Positions 56,437-63,806 of a DNA stretch of 64,000 nt are shown one piece after another. This stretch comes from a virus: positions 1 through 64,000 of IMG/VR virus record IMGVR_UViG_3300042566_000510. One strand, 5' to 3'. The first letter of the stretch is position 1; each line of letters starts with the position of its first letter. A program made the translations under genes and the position numbers. The notes under the pieces were generated by a model. The model was given only the letters and a program-made list of their open reading frames with translations. It searched no databases and had not been told where the DNA came from.

Positions 56437-57267
56437 ATGAACTACTACCCACACCACATTGGAGACTTCGATCGCGCCACACGTCACCTGACGCGAGTTG
56501 AGCGCAGCGTGTATCGAGACTTGATCGATGTGTACTACGACACCGAGCGCCCGCTGACGCTCGATCAGAAGGCGTTGTGTCGTTTGATCATCGCCCGTAC
56601 TAACGAGGAGGCAACGGCCGTTGCGCAGGTGTTGAGCGAGTTCTTTGACGAGACGCCAACGGGCTGGTACCACGCCCGCTGCGAAGAGGAGATCGCCCAC
56701 TTCCGCGCCAACAAAGGGCAAAAGGCTGAGGCCGGAAGGAAATCTGCGGCGGCTCGAGCACTCCGAAAGCAACAGGCGATCAACGGCTGTTCAACGGGCG
56801 TTGAGCAAACGTCTAACGGAGCTCCAACTAACCAAGAACCAGGAACCAATAACCAAGAACCAGGAACCACTACCCCGACCCCGTCGGATGTGTGCGGCCC
56901 ATCAACGGATGATCATCTGGCTGATGGGTTCGATGATTTTTGGGAAGCATGGCCAAGCCATCACCGTAAGGCGGACCGGGCTAAGTGCCTGAAGTACTGG
57001 CGCGCAGAGAATCTTCACCAGTGCGCGGCTCCCGTTGTTGCCAGCGTGGAGGCTTGGAAGCAGTCCGCGCAATGGACAAAAGATGGTGGCGAGTACATCC
57101 CGGCTCCGCTGCCATGGCTGCGCAAGCGAGTGTTCGAGGCGCCAGCGCCAGCCGCTGCCTCGGCTGTCCTGCCGTTCAACCGCCAGGTCGCTCAGGAGCA
57201 GCGAAACCAAGACGCCGTCGACCAGTGGCTCGCTTCGCAACAGGGGGTCGTCTATGAAGCCGAGTGA
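56437..57267 (+). CDS. DUF1376 (YdaU-like) replication protein
   Basis: 276 aa. N-terminal DUF1376 domain (HIGDFDRATRHLTRVERSVY, RDLIDVYYDTERPL) resembling a winged helix of phage replication initiators. Linker with tandem NQEPGTNNQEPGTT near residue 130. C-terminal second domain (FDDFWEAWPSHHRKADRAKC, LKYWRAE). ATG 56437 is preferred. Together with the next gene it likely loads the host replicative helicase at the origin. Confidence 0.85.
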   Translation: MNYYPHHIGDFDRATRHLTRVERSVYRDLIDVYYDTERPLTLDQKALCRLIIARTNEEATAVAQVLSEFFDETPTGWYHARCEEEIAHFRANKGQKAEAGRKSAAARALRKQQAINGCSTGVEQTSNGAPTNQEPGTNNQEPGTTTPTPSDVCGPSTDDHLADGFDDFWEAWPSHHRKADRAKCLKYWRAENLHQCAAPVVASVEAWKQSAQWTKDGGEYIPAPLPWLRKRVFEAPAPAAASAVLPFNRQVAQEQRNQDAVDQWLASQQGVVYEAE

Positions 57268-57913
57268 CCAACAGAAGTTTGGCGCCCTGCTCCGCGACGT
57301 CATGGCGTTTTACAAGCAGGACGTCAGCCCATTCGCTTTGTCGGTCTGGTGGCAGGCATGCGAGCGCTACGACCTCGAGCAAGTGTCCAAGGCTCTGACC
57401 CGCCACGCCATGGATCCCGAGCGCGGCCAGTTCCCGCCAAAGCCTGCCGACCTGGTGCGCCAGCTTGCCGGCACAGCAACTGACCGGGCGATGCTTGCAT
57501 GGGGCAAGGTCATGGAGGCCATGCAGCGGATCGGCCAGTACACCGACGTCGTCTTCGATGACCCCGCAATTCACGCCGTCATTGAGGATTTGGGTGGGTG
57601 GTCAAAGGTCTGCCGGATTGAGATGAAAGACCTCTCGTACCTGCAGCACCGCTTCACCGAATCGCACCGCGCCTACAGCAACAGCGAGACGTTTCAGTAC
57701 CCGCGAAAGCTGATGGGTGACCGCAGCCCAGACAGCGAGTACGCGAAGCACGGGCTGCCACCACCCAAGCCTGCTGTGGTTGGTGACGTCGAGCAGGCTC
57801 GGTTGGTCTATCAAGGTGGCCAGATCGGTGGGAAGTCAAGCATCTCGCACGGGCTGATTGGTCTCACCGACATGCTTGTGAAGCGGCTCGAGGATCACAG
57901 CGATGCTGCGTGA
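57254..57913 (+). CDS. DUF6475-type replication protein
   Basis: 219 aa, ATG 57254 inside the end of the previous gene (14-nt overlap). Helical N-terminus (QQKFGALLRDVMAFYKQDVS, FALSVWWQACERYDLEQVSK) and MDPERGQFPPKPADLVRQL match the DUF6475 family next to DUF1376 proteins. C-terminus Gly-rich. Likely helicase loader or accessory factor. Confidence 0.8.
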   Translation: MKPSDQQKFGALLRDVMAFYKQDVSPFALSVWWQACERYDLEQVSKALTRHAMDPERGQFPPKPADLVRQLAGTATDRAMLAWGKVMEAMQRIGQYTDVVFDDPAIHAVIEDLGGWSKVCRIEMKDLSYLQHRFTESHRAYSNSETFQYPRKLMGDRSPDSEYAKHGLPPPKPAVVGDVEQARLVYQGGQIGGKSSISHGLIGLTDMLVKRLEDHSDAA

Positions 57914-58079
57914 GCGCTGCAACTTCGAGGAGCTCGAGGCTCATCGCATCCTTGACATGGCTAAGGCTGGTGCGGACGTGCCAGTCTCAACAATAAGCTG
58001 GGCGCTCTTCGTGCTCGGCGATGGAATCGGAATTGTTCAACTACGAGGTGACTTATGCAACCACATCAAAAACGCGTGA
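57903..58079 (+). CDS. 58-aa small protein after the replication genes
   Basis: Starts at ATG 57903, overlapping the previous stop by 11 nt, and runs into the next gene by 25 nt. MLRERCNFEELEAHRILDMA, then ISWALFVLGDGIGIVQLRG. Alpha-helical with a hydrophobic centre. Good coupling but no known family. Confidence 0.55.
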   Translation: MLRERCNFEELEAHRILDMAKAGADVPVSTISWALFVLGDGIGIVQLRGDLCNHIKNA

Positions 58080-58261
58080 TCGATGAAAAGAAGGAGCTCG
58101 ACGATAAGATCGAGGCCTTAACCAACTTCATCGGAACACCAACGTACCACTCAATCACGCACCAGGATCAGTTCCTTTTGCGTCGTCAGCTCGTGGCCAT
58201 GAGTGAGTACTCCGCCATCTTGCGCGAGCGCATCGACTTGTTTGGGATGGTCGATGTCTAA
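58055..58261 (+). CDS. 68-aa protein, crAss001_48-like family
   Basis: MQPHQKRVIDEKKELDDKIE, LTNFIGTPTYHSI, RRQLVAMSEYSAILRERI: the pattern of a widespread small phage coiled-coil family first named from crAss-like phages. Function unknown. Confidence 0.75.
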   Translation: MQPHQKRVIDEKKELDDKIEALTNFIGTPTYHSITHQDQFLLRRQLVAMSEYSAILRERIDLFGMVDV

Positions 58262-58613
58262 GGCGAAGTCCATCATCGTCTGCGGAGGACGAGACTACAA
58301 CGACATGCGCGCAGTCTACAAAGCCTTGGATGCAATGGCTGCCAAGAGCGAGATCGCAATGATCATCCAGGGTGGCGCTGATGGCGCCGACAAGATGGCC
58401 CTGGCCTGGGCATTCCAGCGCTGCGTGCCATGCCTGAGCGTGCCGGCCGACTGGGGGCAGCACGGCAAAGCGGCCGGCCCGATTCGCAATCGCAAGATGC
58501 TCGAGTACGTGGTCGACGGTGTTGTCGCTTTCCCTGGTGGAGACGGCACGGCCGACATGATTCGTCAGGCCAAGGAGGCGGGCGTTCCCGTATGGGAGCC
58601 GTACCGTGGCTGA
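58254..58613 (+). CDS. DUF2493 (SLOG/YAcAr) protein
   Basis: 119 aa. Rossmann-like SLOG fold: SIIVCGGRDYNDMRAVYKAL, then IIQGGADGADKMALAWA and PGGDGTADMIRQAKEAG. DUF2493 proteins bind nucleotide ligands and occur in phages. ATG 58254 overlaps the previous stop by 8 nt. May sense a nucleotide-derived signal; the ligand is unknown. Confidence 0.88.
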   Translation: MSKAKSIIVCGGRDYNDMRAVYKALDAMAAKSEIAMIIQGGADGADKMALAWAFQRCVPCLSVPADWGQHGKAAGPIRNRKMLEYVVDGVVAFPGGDGTADMIRQAKEAGVPVWEPYRG

Positions 58614-58938
58614 TACTGACCGAGAGCTGATGGATCTAGCCGCGAAGGCGGCTGGGGCCAAAATGACGGACTACTCTGACAACACTCCCGACCACTGGAT
58701 TTTTCCAAACGCGCACGGCTACTGGGTCAGGTGGAGCCCGCTTGAGGATGACGGCGACGCGTTGCGGCTGGCGGTAAAGCTGGGTCTGAAAGTTGAGATT
58801 TACAGCCGCCGGATGGAGCCATTCACACGAGTGCCGGTGGTGATTGGTGGTGTTGAGGAAGAGCATCGCGATAATCCGTTCAAAGCAACCCGCCGCGCCA
58901 TTGTCAGGGCTGCTGCTGAGATTGGGAGGGCAATGTAA
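58606..58938 (+). CDS. 110-aa phage protein
   Basis: GTG start overlapping the previous stop. ELMDLAAKAAGAKMTDY, GYWVRWSPLEDDGDALRLAV, then LKVEIYSRRMEPF and an end RRAIVRAAAEIG. A recurrent phage family of unknown role. Confidence 0.7.
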   Translation: MADTDRELMDLAAKAAGAKMTDYSDNTPDHWIFPNAHGYWVRWSPLEDDGDALRLAVKLGLKVEIYSRRMEPFTRVPVVIGGVEEEHRDNPFKATRRAIVRAAAEIGRAM

Positions 58939-59462
58939 TGGCTGCAACCAATCAACTCGACATTGACCTGCTCAGGTCGATGCTGCACTACGACCCGGAA
59001 ACGGGGATCTTTACATGGAGGTCAAAGCCATCCAAACAGATCAAGATTGGCGATGTTGCTGGCTGTCTTGGTGATCATGGCTACATCCTGATCAGGCTCC
59101 GGGGAGTGCTGTACAAGGCTCACCGCCTTGCCTGGTTCTACGTCTATGGAGAATGGCCGACGGCAGAGGTTGATCATATCAACGGCAAGCCAGCGGACAA
59201 CAGGCTGTCCAATCTTCGCGAGGCGACGCGCAAACAAAACATGGAGAACCGCGGCCTAAACGCGAACAACTCCACAGGATTTCGCGGCGTGACTTTCACC
59301 AAGAGACTGAACAAGTTCAAGGCTACCCTGCGGCATCACTGGAAGACGCACAATCTCGGGCACTTCGACACCGCCGAAGAGGCAGCTGCTGTCGTGTCGG
59401 CCAAACGCGCAGATCTATTCACTCACGACGATGGTCGGGATCGCGGAGTGATGCATGGCTGA
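58938..59462 (+). CDS. HNH-AP2 homing-type endonuclease (paralogue)
   Basis: 174 aa. YDPETGIFTWRSK, AHRLAWFYVYGEWP, VDHINGKPADNRLSNLREAT and an AP2-like tail (STGFRGVTFTKRLNKFKATL, LGHFDTAEEAAAV). Same order and spacing as the endonuclease at 37247-37777. It lies in-frame-coupled between replication genes and DUF1367, so it has landed without breaking the operon. Confidence 0.9.
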   Translation: MAATNQLDIDLLRSMLHYDPETGIFTWRSKPSKQIKIGDVAGCLGDHGYILIRLRGVLYKAHRLAWFYVYGEWPTAEVDHINGKPADNRLSNLREATRKQNMENRGLNANNSTGFRGVTFTKRLNKFKATLRHHWKTHNLGHFDTAEEAAAVVSAKRADLFTHDDGRDRGVMHG

Positions 59463-59928
59463 AATCCTGATGATCCGGCAGCCTGGCGGTTCTCTCATTC
59501 CCGCAACAGACGAGGACGCGGAAGCTCTGCGGAAGATCAAGGCGGGCGAAGCAGTTCGGGTTGACGTCAAGAAGATCCGCAACTACAAATTCCTTCAAAA
59601 ATTCTTCACGCTTGCCAAGTTCGCTTTCGACATCTGGGCCGACACCATTCCTCCGCAGGAATACAAAGGCGTCGAGGTGCGACCAAACTTCGACCGGTTC
59701 CGAAAGGACTTGATCATTCTCGGCGGCAGGTTCGACGCGGTGTACAACGCCCGAGGCGAGGTGCGCGTGGAGGCTAAGTCCATCAGCTTTGCCAGCATGA
59801 GCGAGGAGGAGTTCGAGAAGCTCTACTCGGACACCATCGACGTGATCCTGCAGAAGATTTTAACGAGCTCGAGCATGACGGAGGAGCAGCTGCGAGGGCA
59901 TGTTGAGGAGGTTCTTCGCTACACATAA
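59455..59928 (+). CDS. DUF1367 protein
   Basis: 157 aa. SLIPATDEDAEALRKIKAGE, NYKFLQKFFTLAKFAFDIW, then RFDAVYNARGEVRVEAKSIS and FEKLYSDTIDVILQ: the DUF1367 pattern found in lambdoid ninB-region and other phages; function not established. Overlaps the previous gene by 8 nt. Confidence 0.85.
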   Translation: MAEILMIRQPGGSLIPATDEDAEALRKIKAGEAVRVDVKKIRNYKFLQKFFTLAKFAFDIWADTIPPQEYKGVEVRPNFDRFRKDLIILGGRFDAVYNARGEVRVEAKSISFASMSEEEFEKLYSDTIDVILQKILTSSSMTEEQLRGHVEEVLRYT

Positions 59929-59991
59929 TTGTTGCGCATCAATAAAGTACTTCCCGCGATGTTGTTTTTATGGTACAAACTGTTCCATCGC

Positions 59992-60004
59992 AAACAAATT
60001 GTTG
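59992..60004 (+). promoter_or_regulatory. operator before the HU-like gene
   Basis: AAACAAATTGTTG, one base from the consensus, 9 nt before ATG 60013. A promoter is not clear; the region 59929-60012 is T/A-rich with TTGTTT at about 59962. Confidence 0.5.
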
Positions 60005-60012
60005 GAATGTAG

Positions 60013-60294
60013 ATGCTCAAAAAAGAACTAATCGAACGAACCGCCTACGTCTCTGGCCAGTCCAATGGCGTGGTGCGGTCTGTCTTGGACGCTGCCGCGG
60101 CCGTCGTCAAGAAAGCGATCTCCAAGGGAGACAGCGTCATGCTTGCCGGCCTGGGTAAATTGCACACCGTGCAACGCGGTGAGAAGCGTGCGAGAAACCT
60201 GCACACCGGTGAGACGGTCATGGTCCCTCCCCGCAAGGCTGTCATGCTGCAGCCCAGCGACTCATTGGTCGACGCCGCAAACAGCAAGCAGTAA
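60013..60294 (+). CDS. HU/IHF-family DNA-bending protein
   Basis: 93 aa. KKELIERTAYVSGQSNGVVR, SKGDSVMLAGLGKLHTVQRG, EKRARNLHTGETVMVPPRK: complete HU fold with the beta-arm and the Arg/Pro tip. It shapes phage DNA for integration, replication or packaging. It has an operator directly upstream, so it is probably off in a lysogen. Confidence 0.92.
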   Translation: MLKKELIERTAYVSGQSNGVVRSVLDAAAAVVKKAISKGDSVMLAGLGKLHTVQRGEKRARNLHTGETVMVPPRKAVMLQPSDSLVDAANSKQ

Positions 60295-60677
60295 TGGCAG
60301 CACCGCAGTTCCCCGCCTCAATCCGCAAGGTTAGGTCAAAGTACGGCGCCACGCGCGTCCAAGTCGACGGGCATACCTTTGCGTCGAAAGCTGAAAGTAA
60401 ACGCTTCCTGCAGCTCAAAGAGCTCGAGCGCCTTGGCCAGATTGACAGTCTTGAGTTGCAGCCGATGTACGTGCTGGCTCCTGGTGTGCGGTTCTCCACG
60501 GCAACCCGCGCCACACCAGCCCTACGCTACCAGGCCGACTTCCGCTACCGCGACCACCTTGGCGAGCTCGTTGTTGAAGACGTCAAAGGCGGCCCTGTGA
60601 CGGAAGGGTTTCGCATCAAGAAGCACCTCATGCTCGCAATCCATGGGATCGAAGTGAGAGAAGTGAGGGTTCGATGA
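60294..60677 (+). CDS. DUF1064 PD-(D/E)xK nuclease
   Basis: 127 aa. RSKYGATRVQVDGHTFASKA, ESKRFLQLKELERLGQ, YQADFRYRD and LVVEDVKGGP: Glu...Asp...Glu-x-Lys triad of DUF1064, a phage Holliday-junction-resolvase-like family. Start ATG overlaps the HU stop (TAATG). Probably resolves replication or recombination intermediates. Confidence 0.88.
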   Translation: MAAPQFPASIRKVRSKYGATRVQVDGHTFASKAESKRFLQLKELERLGQIDSLELQPMYVLAPGVRFSTATRATPALRYQADFRYRDHLGELVVEDVKGGPVTEGFRIKKHLMLAIHGIEVREVRVR

Positions 60678-61189
60678 AAGAGAGCAACCGACCATCAGCC
60701 CTCGAGCGCTTGAGCACGGCGATCAACTCTTCGGACTTGACCGTCGACGCGGACCACCGCACTGATGCCGACTACATCATTAGCCTCGGCATCGCCGGGT
60801 CGCGCCATTCAAAGGTCGCGTCACCAATGATGCGATTGCACCTCAGCGGCACGAACACCAGCCTGAAGGCTGCATTCGACGCGGTGCTCAGCCTTGTGAA
60901 GCGCATGAACGCAAAGCGCAACTGGCGCCTCAATGGTCAGTCGCTTACCACCGTTTCGCTGCAAGCCTTGTCGCATCACGTCGCGCCAACATGCACTTGC
61001 TGCAAGGGCCGCAAGTTCGAGCTGCAGGACGGTACGCCTGTGCTGTCAACCAAGCCGTGCCGTGTGTGCGGCGGATCCGGACGTCGCCCAGTCCAAAAGA
61101 AATTTCGCGAAGAGATCAACCATGTGGTCACGGCTCTTGAGTCGATCGACGACGTCACCGAGCGTGCCGTAGCAAGGCTTGTCCGATGA
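60674..61189 (+). CDS. zinc-ribbon protein, possible antitermination (Q-like)
   Basis: 171 aa. Helical N-terminal part (LERLSTAINSSDLTVDA), then CxxC at TCTCCKGRKFELQDG and CxxCGGSG at CRVCGGSGRRP, a DnaJ-type zinc fold as in Q-like antiterminators. It is placed at the end of the early operon where Q would be. No target site (qut) is recognised; the role is inferred. Confidence 0.6.
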   Translation: MKESNRPSALERLSTAINSSDLTVDADHRTDADYIISLGIAGSRHSKVASPMMRLHLSGTNTSLKAAFDAVLSLVKRMNAKRNWRLNGQSLTTVSLQALSHHVAPTCTCCKGRKFELQDGTPVLSTKPCRVCGGSGRRPVQKKFREEINHVVTALESIDDVTERAVARLVR

Positions 61190-61208
61190 TCGGCAGCAAA
61201 GGTAAACA

Positions 61209-61649
61209 ATGACAACGATAGTATTCAAGGACGGTGTGATGGCCGCGGACCGCATGGTCTGTAACGGCACATGCAAGATCGGCGAGCGAACCAAGATCTT
61301 CAAGATCAACGGGCACCTGGCTGGGTTCGCTGGCAACCACGATACGGCCGCCGTTTTGCAGAACTGGGTGGAGCACGGAGCCAAAGAGGAAGAGTGGCCG
61401 TTTGATGAGAACGACCAGGCCGCCGTCATGCTTGTGACTCCGGACGGAAGGATCCTCGTGTACGAGCGCTACCCCTTCCCAGTTCTGATGGAGAACGACT
61501 TCTATGCCATCGGCTCTGGCAGCCCGTACGCCCTAGCAGCAATGCACCTTGGCTGCTCAGCAGAGCAAGCGGTAAAGACCGCATGCGAGCTTGACGTCTT
61601 CACTGGTGGCGAGGTTGACACGCTGTGCTTGAACGAAAAAACTCACTGA
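61209..61649 (+). CDS. proteasome/HslV-like Ntn hydrolase
   Basis: 146 aa. TTIVFKDGVMAADRMVC with Thr at position 2 or 3 as nucleophile, then FAGNHDTAAVLQNWVEHG and AIGSGSPYALAAMHLG, the layout of the proteasome beta/HslV fold (Thr nucleophile, Asp near 14, GSGSPYA). Short phage versions exist. No partner ATPase is seen here, so it may act on its own or with host HslU. Confidence 0.8.
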   Translation: MTTIVFKDGVMAADRMVCNGTCKIGERTKIFKINGHLAGFAGNHDTAAVLQNWVEHGAKEEEWPFDENDQAAVMLVTPDGRILVYERYPFPVLMENDFYAIGSGSPYALAAMHLGCSAEQAVKTACELDVFTGGEVDTLCLNEKTH

Positions 61650-62143
61650 AGCGCTCAGGCTTCAAGCGCCCGGTGATGGAGCGCAAGCCGGTAGTCCACA
61701 AGCCTCTGGATCCAAAGCATCGTCGCGTCGTCAACACGGGCCCGGTTGAGGGTGAGGTTCAGCCAATACAGAAGAACCCGCCTGGCAGAAACCAGGCGTA
61801 CCGAGATTTGGCCAAGGGCAAAGAGTGCATGCTGCGCGTTCCTGGTGTGTGCTGCCGTAACTCAGAGACGACCGTGCTTGCGCACAGCAACAGCATGGCG
61901 AACGGAAAGGGAATGGGGCTCAAGGCGGACGACGCCATTGGCGCCGTCTGGGCCTGCTACACCTGTCACATGTGGGCAGACCAGGGGAAAGCTCCCCGCG
62001 AGCTCAAGGACGCCGCATTTGATCTCGGCGTTAAGCGCATGGAGACTCAGCTAGAGCAGATCATTGCCGACCCGCAGGCAAAGCCACGCGACCGCAGTGC
62101 GGCCGAGTGGGCGTTAGAGCGCATCAGGGCTGTAGCCTCGTAG
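61625..62143 (+). CDS. YbcO-like (DUF1364) nuclease
   Basis: 172 aa. GTG start overlapping the previous gene by 25 nt. Basic N-terminus (KRSGFKRPVMERKPVVHKP); nuclease core CMLRVPGVCCRNSETTVLAH, then KADDAIGAVWACYTCHMWAD: Cys/His pattern of DUF1364 HNH-like nucleases (YbcO) of lambdoid phages. Its 3' end overlaps the leftward gene at 62114. Probably a late recombination or processing nuclease. Confidence 0.88.
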   Translation: MLERKNSLKRSGFKRPVMERKPVVHKPLDPKHRRVVNTGPVEGEVQPIQKNPPGRNQAYRDLAKGKECMLRVPGVCCRNSETTVLAHSNSMANGKGMGLKADDAIGAVWACYTCHMWADQGKAPRELKDAAFDLGVKRMETQLEQIIADPQAKPRDRSAAEWALERIRAVAS

Positions 62144-62386
62144 CAGGCGAGGCAGAATCTCGTGGGACGGGATTGAGGTGTGCGCATAGACGCACAGACC
62201 GCCGGTCAACTCGCGGCGAGTGTAAACGTGATCGATGACGGAAATAGTCACTGCGTTGTCATCGCCAGCAAGAAGTTGCGGAAGCGGTGGCTTTTCGAGA
62301 ATTCGGTAACGAGGATGCTCATTAAGAATGGGCCTCCGCTGGCCGTCCACGGGTCCGCCGATCAACAGGTAAGATTTTGAGCTCAT
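62114..62386 (-). CDS. 90-aa phage protein
   Basis: ATG 62386 gives MSSKSYLLIGGPVDGQRRPI, then YRILEKPPLPQLLAGDD and VIDHVYTRRELTGGL. The GGPVDGQ phrase recurs in small phage proteins of unknown function. Convergent overlap of 30 nt with the nuclease gene. Confidence 0.7.
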   Translation of the reverse strand: MSSKSYLLIGGPVDGQRRPILNEHPRYRILEKPPLPQLLAGDDNAVTISVIDHVYTRRELTGGLCVYAHTSIPSHEILPRLLRGYSPDAL

Positions 62387-62388
62387 GG

Positions 62389-62586
62389 TTAATCCTTGAA
62401 TCTTGGTAGTGCAGCCCAGTGCGTCCACTCGTCCACCTTGCGGTAGATGCTCAGGTGTGCCACGCCGTACTTGCGGTTGATGAGTAAGAGCTTGACGCCA
62501 GAGGGTGGCGTCTGCTCGGTGATGGGTATCCAGCGCACGTCGGTATCAACCGCGGCCGCTCGGTCTGAGGTGGTCTTGATGGTCAT
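62389..62586 (-). CDS. DUF551-like 65-aa protein
   Basis: RWIPITEQTPPSGVKLLLIN, then YRKVDEWTHWAALPRFKD: the W-P...P-G...W...LP pattern of DUF551-like phage proteins. Unknown role. Confidence 0.75.
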   Translation of the reverse strand: MTIKTTSDRAAAVDTDVRWIPITEQTPPSGVKLLLINRKYGVAHLSIYRKVDEWTHWAALPRFKD

Positions 62587-62855
62587 GCCTGGCCCTCTGA
62601 TCGCATCGCGCGAGCCAGATGATCGGCCATATTTGCAGCGGCCAATGATCCGTCAGACTTGTTGCGCTCCAATGCTGCAGCCACGTCGCAAGCCTGGGCG
62701 CACTCTTGGCGCGCACGTTGCATTCCCTCTTGCACCCCTGCGGTCACCATATTCAGCACATGTTCGTACAGCGTCTCAGCCTCCTCGCTGGAGACCGAAA
62801 TACCAAGGCGAGCCGACAACGCGCGGGCTAATGAGATTGGTTCGTGGTCGCTCAT
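62583..62855 (-). CDS. 90-aa helical protein
   Basis: ATG 62855 is the right start (ATGA overlap with the upstream tiny gene). All-helical: SLARALSARLGISVSSEEAE, LYEHVLNMVTAGVQEGM, then a Cys-containing helix and ANMADHLARAMRSEG. No family named. Confidence 0.7.
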   Translation of the reverse strand: MSDHEPISLARALSARLGISVSSEEAETLYEHVLNMVTAGVQEGMQRARQECAQACDVAAALERNKSDGSLAAANMADHLARAMRSEGQA

Positions 62856-62959
62856 AAAACACCCCATGGAATCACGCGATAGCGCTTGTTGTTGATCTTC
62901 ACGTACAGGCCAGGTTTGTTGAAAAACCGGGCTGACTGCCAATAAATCTTAATGTTCAT
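62852..62959 (-). CDS. 35-aa tiny protein
   Basis: MNIKIYWQSARFFNKPGLYV, KINNKRYRVIPWG. Start ATG 62959 follows AGGAGG at good distance and overlaps the previous TGA. Both overlaps are ATGA, so it is surely translated. Role unknown. Confidence 0.7.
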   Translation of the reverse strand: MNIKIYWQSARFFNKPGLYVKINNKRYRVIPWGVL

Positions 62960-63129
62960 GCGCCCTCCTGCAGGCGTTGCTTCGCCTTCACAATGCATTT
63001 GTCACAGATGTGGCGCATACCATCTGTGGTGCTGACCATCTTCTTTGCCTTGCTCTTAGGGGTGCCGCAGAACGAGCACTTTGGCTCCAGCTCCTTCGGC
63101 TTGTCGAACGGTATTACTACTCCTGTCAT
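62956..63129 (-). CDS. 57-aa ClpX-type zinc-finger protein
   Basis: MTGVVIPFDKPKELEPKCSF with CSFCGTPKSKAKKMV then HICDKCIVKAK: four Cys in the zf-C4_ClpX pattern, the substrate-recognition zinc module of ClpX. Here alone and without the ATPase, so it may redirect host ClpXP or bind an adaptor. Coupled to both neighbours by ATGA. Confidence 0.85.
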   Translation of the reverse strand: MTGVVIPFDKPKELEPKCSFCGTPKSKAKKMVSTTDGMRHICDKCIVKAKQRLQEGA

Positions 63130-63806
63130 GCTGCGATTTCTTTCTGCTCTGCGGCCTTAGTCTCGTCGTACAGTTGAATGCCCCAAGCAATCGCGTAGCA
63201 GCACCAGAGGAATTGGAAGGTGAACTCTTTACAACCCCACTCCCACGCGTCCTCAAAGTTGAAGTCGGCATTTCCACCGTCGAACGCTAGGGCGCTGTCA
63301 ATAGCGCGAATTTCGCCGTCGCCCGCGTTGCACAGTACCTCGCCTTCAATTTCAGCCCAGAGCGCGTTCTTCAGAGCGGTGAACTCTGCAATCTCGTCTG
63401 GCTCGGCCTCGCCGTCTTCTGGAGCTTCGCACTCGACCCAATTGTCGAAAGCTCGCTTGACGTTTTCGCGAAAGCGCTCTTCGCTGAATTCTTGGAATCC
63501 GTCGTGCGCACGCAGCTTCTCGGCCCAGTACTGCGGGTTGATACCGAGCTTTCTGCCCTTGCGGAGCGCATACTCGCGATCCGTGCGGAAGAACTCGAAC
63601 ATGTCCTCGAGGCGACGGAACACGTAGGTGCCGCAGTCTCCGTCAATACACAGCGTGCCAGGCCATGTGATGAGGTCGAACCAGTAGACCCCCTCGCCTG
63701 GGCGCTTGAACCGAATATGGCGGTGGACGCCGTCATCACGGATGATGTGCATCTCGTGGCCGGCAAGGTCTTTGAGCACGCGCTCTTCAGTGCAGGCGTA
63801 CGTCAT
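63126..63806 (-). CDS. 226-aa protein of unknown function
   Basis: HRHIRFKRPGEGVYWFDLIT, PGTLCIDGDCGTYVFRRLED then a helical middle and acidic stretch (EAPEDGEAEPDEIAEF). The C-terminal WEWGCKEFTFQFLWCCYAIAW is rich in aromatic and Cys residues and hydrophobic. A recurrent phage protein; role unknown. Confidence 0.7.
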   Translation of the reverse strand: MTYACTEERVLKDLAGHEMHIIRDDGVHRHIRFKRPGEGVYWFDLITWPGTLCIDGDCGTYVFRRLEDMFEFFRTDREYALRKGRKLGINPQYWAEKLRAHDGFQEFSEERFRENVKRAFDNWVECEAPEDGEAEPDEIAEFTALKNALWAEIEGEVLCNAGDGEIRAIDSALAFDGGNADFNFEDAWEWGCKEFTFQFLWCCYAIAWGIQLYDETKAAEQKEIAA

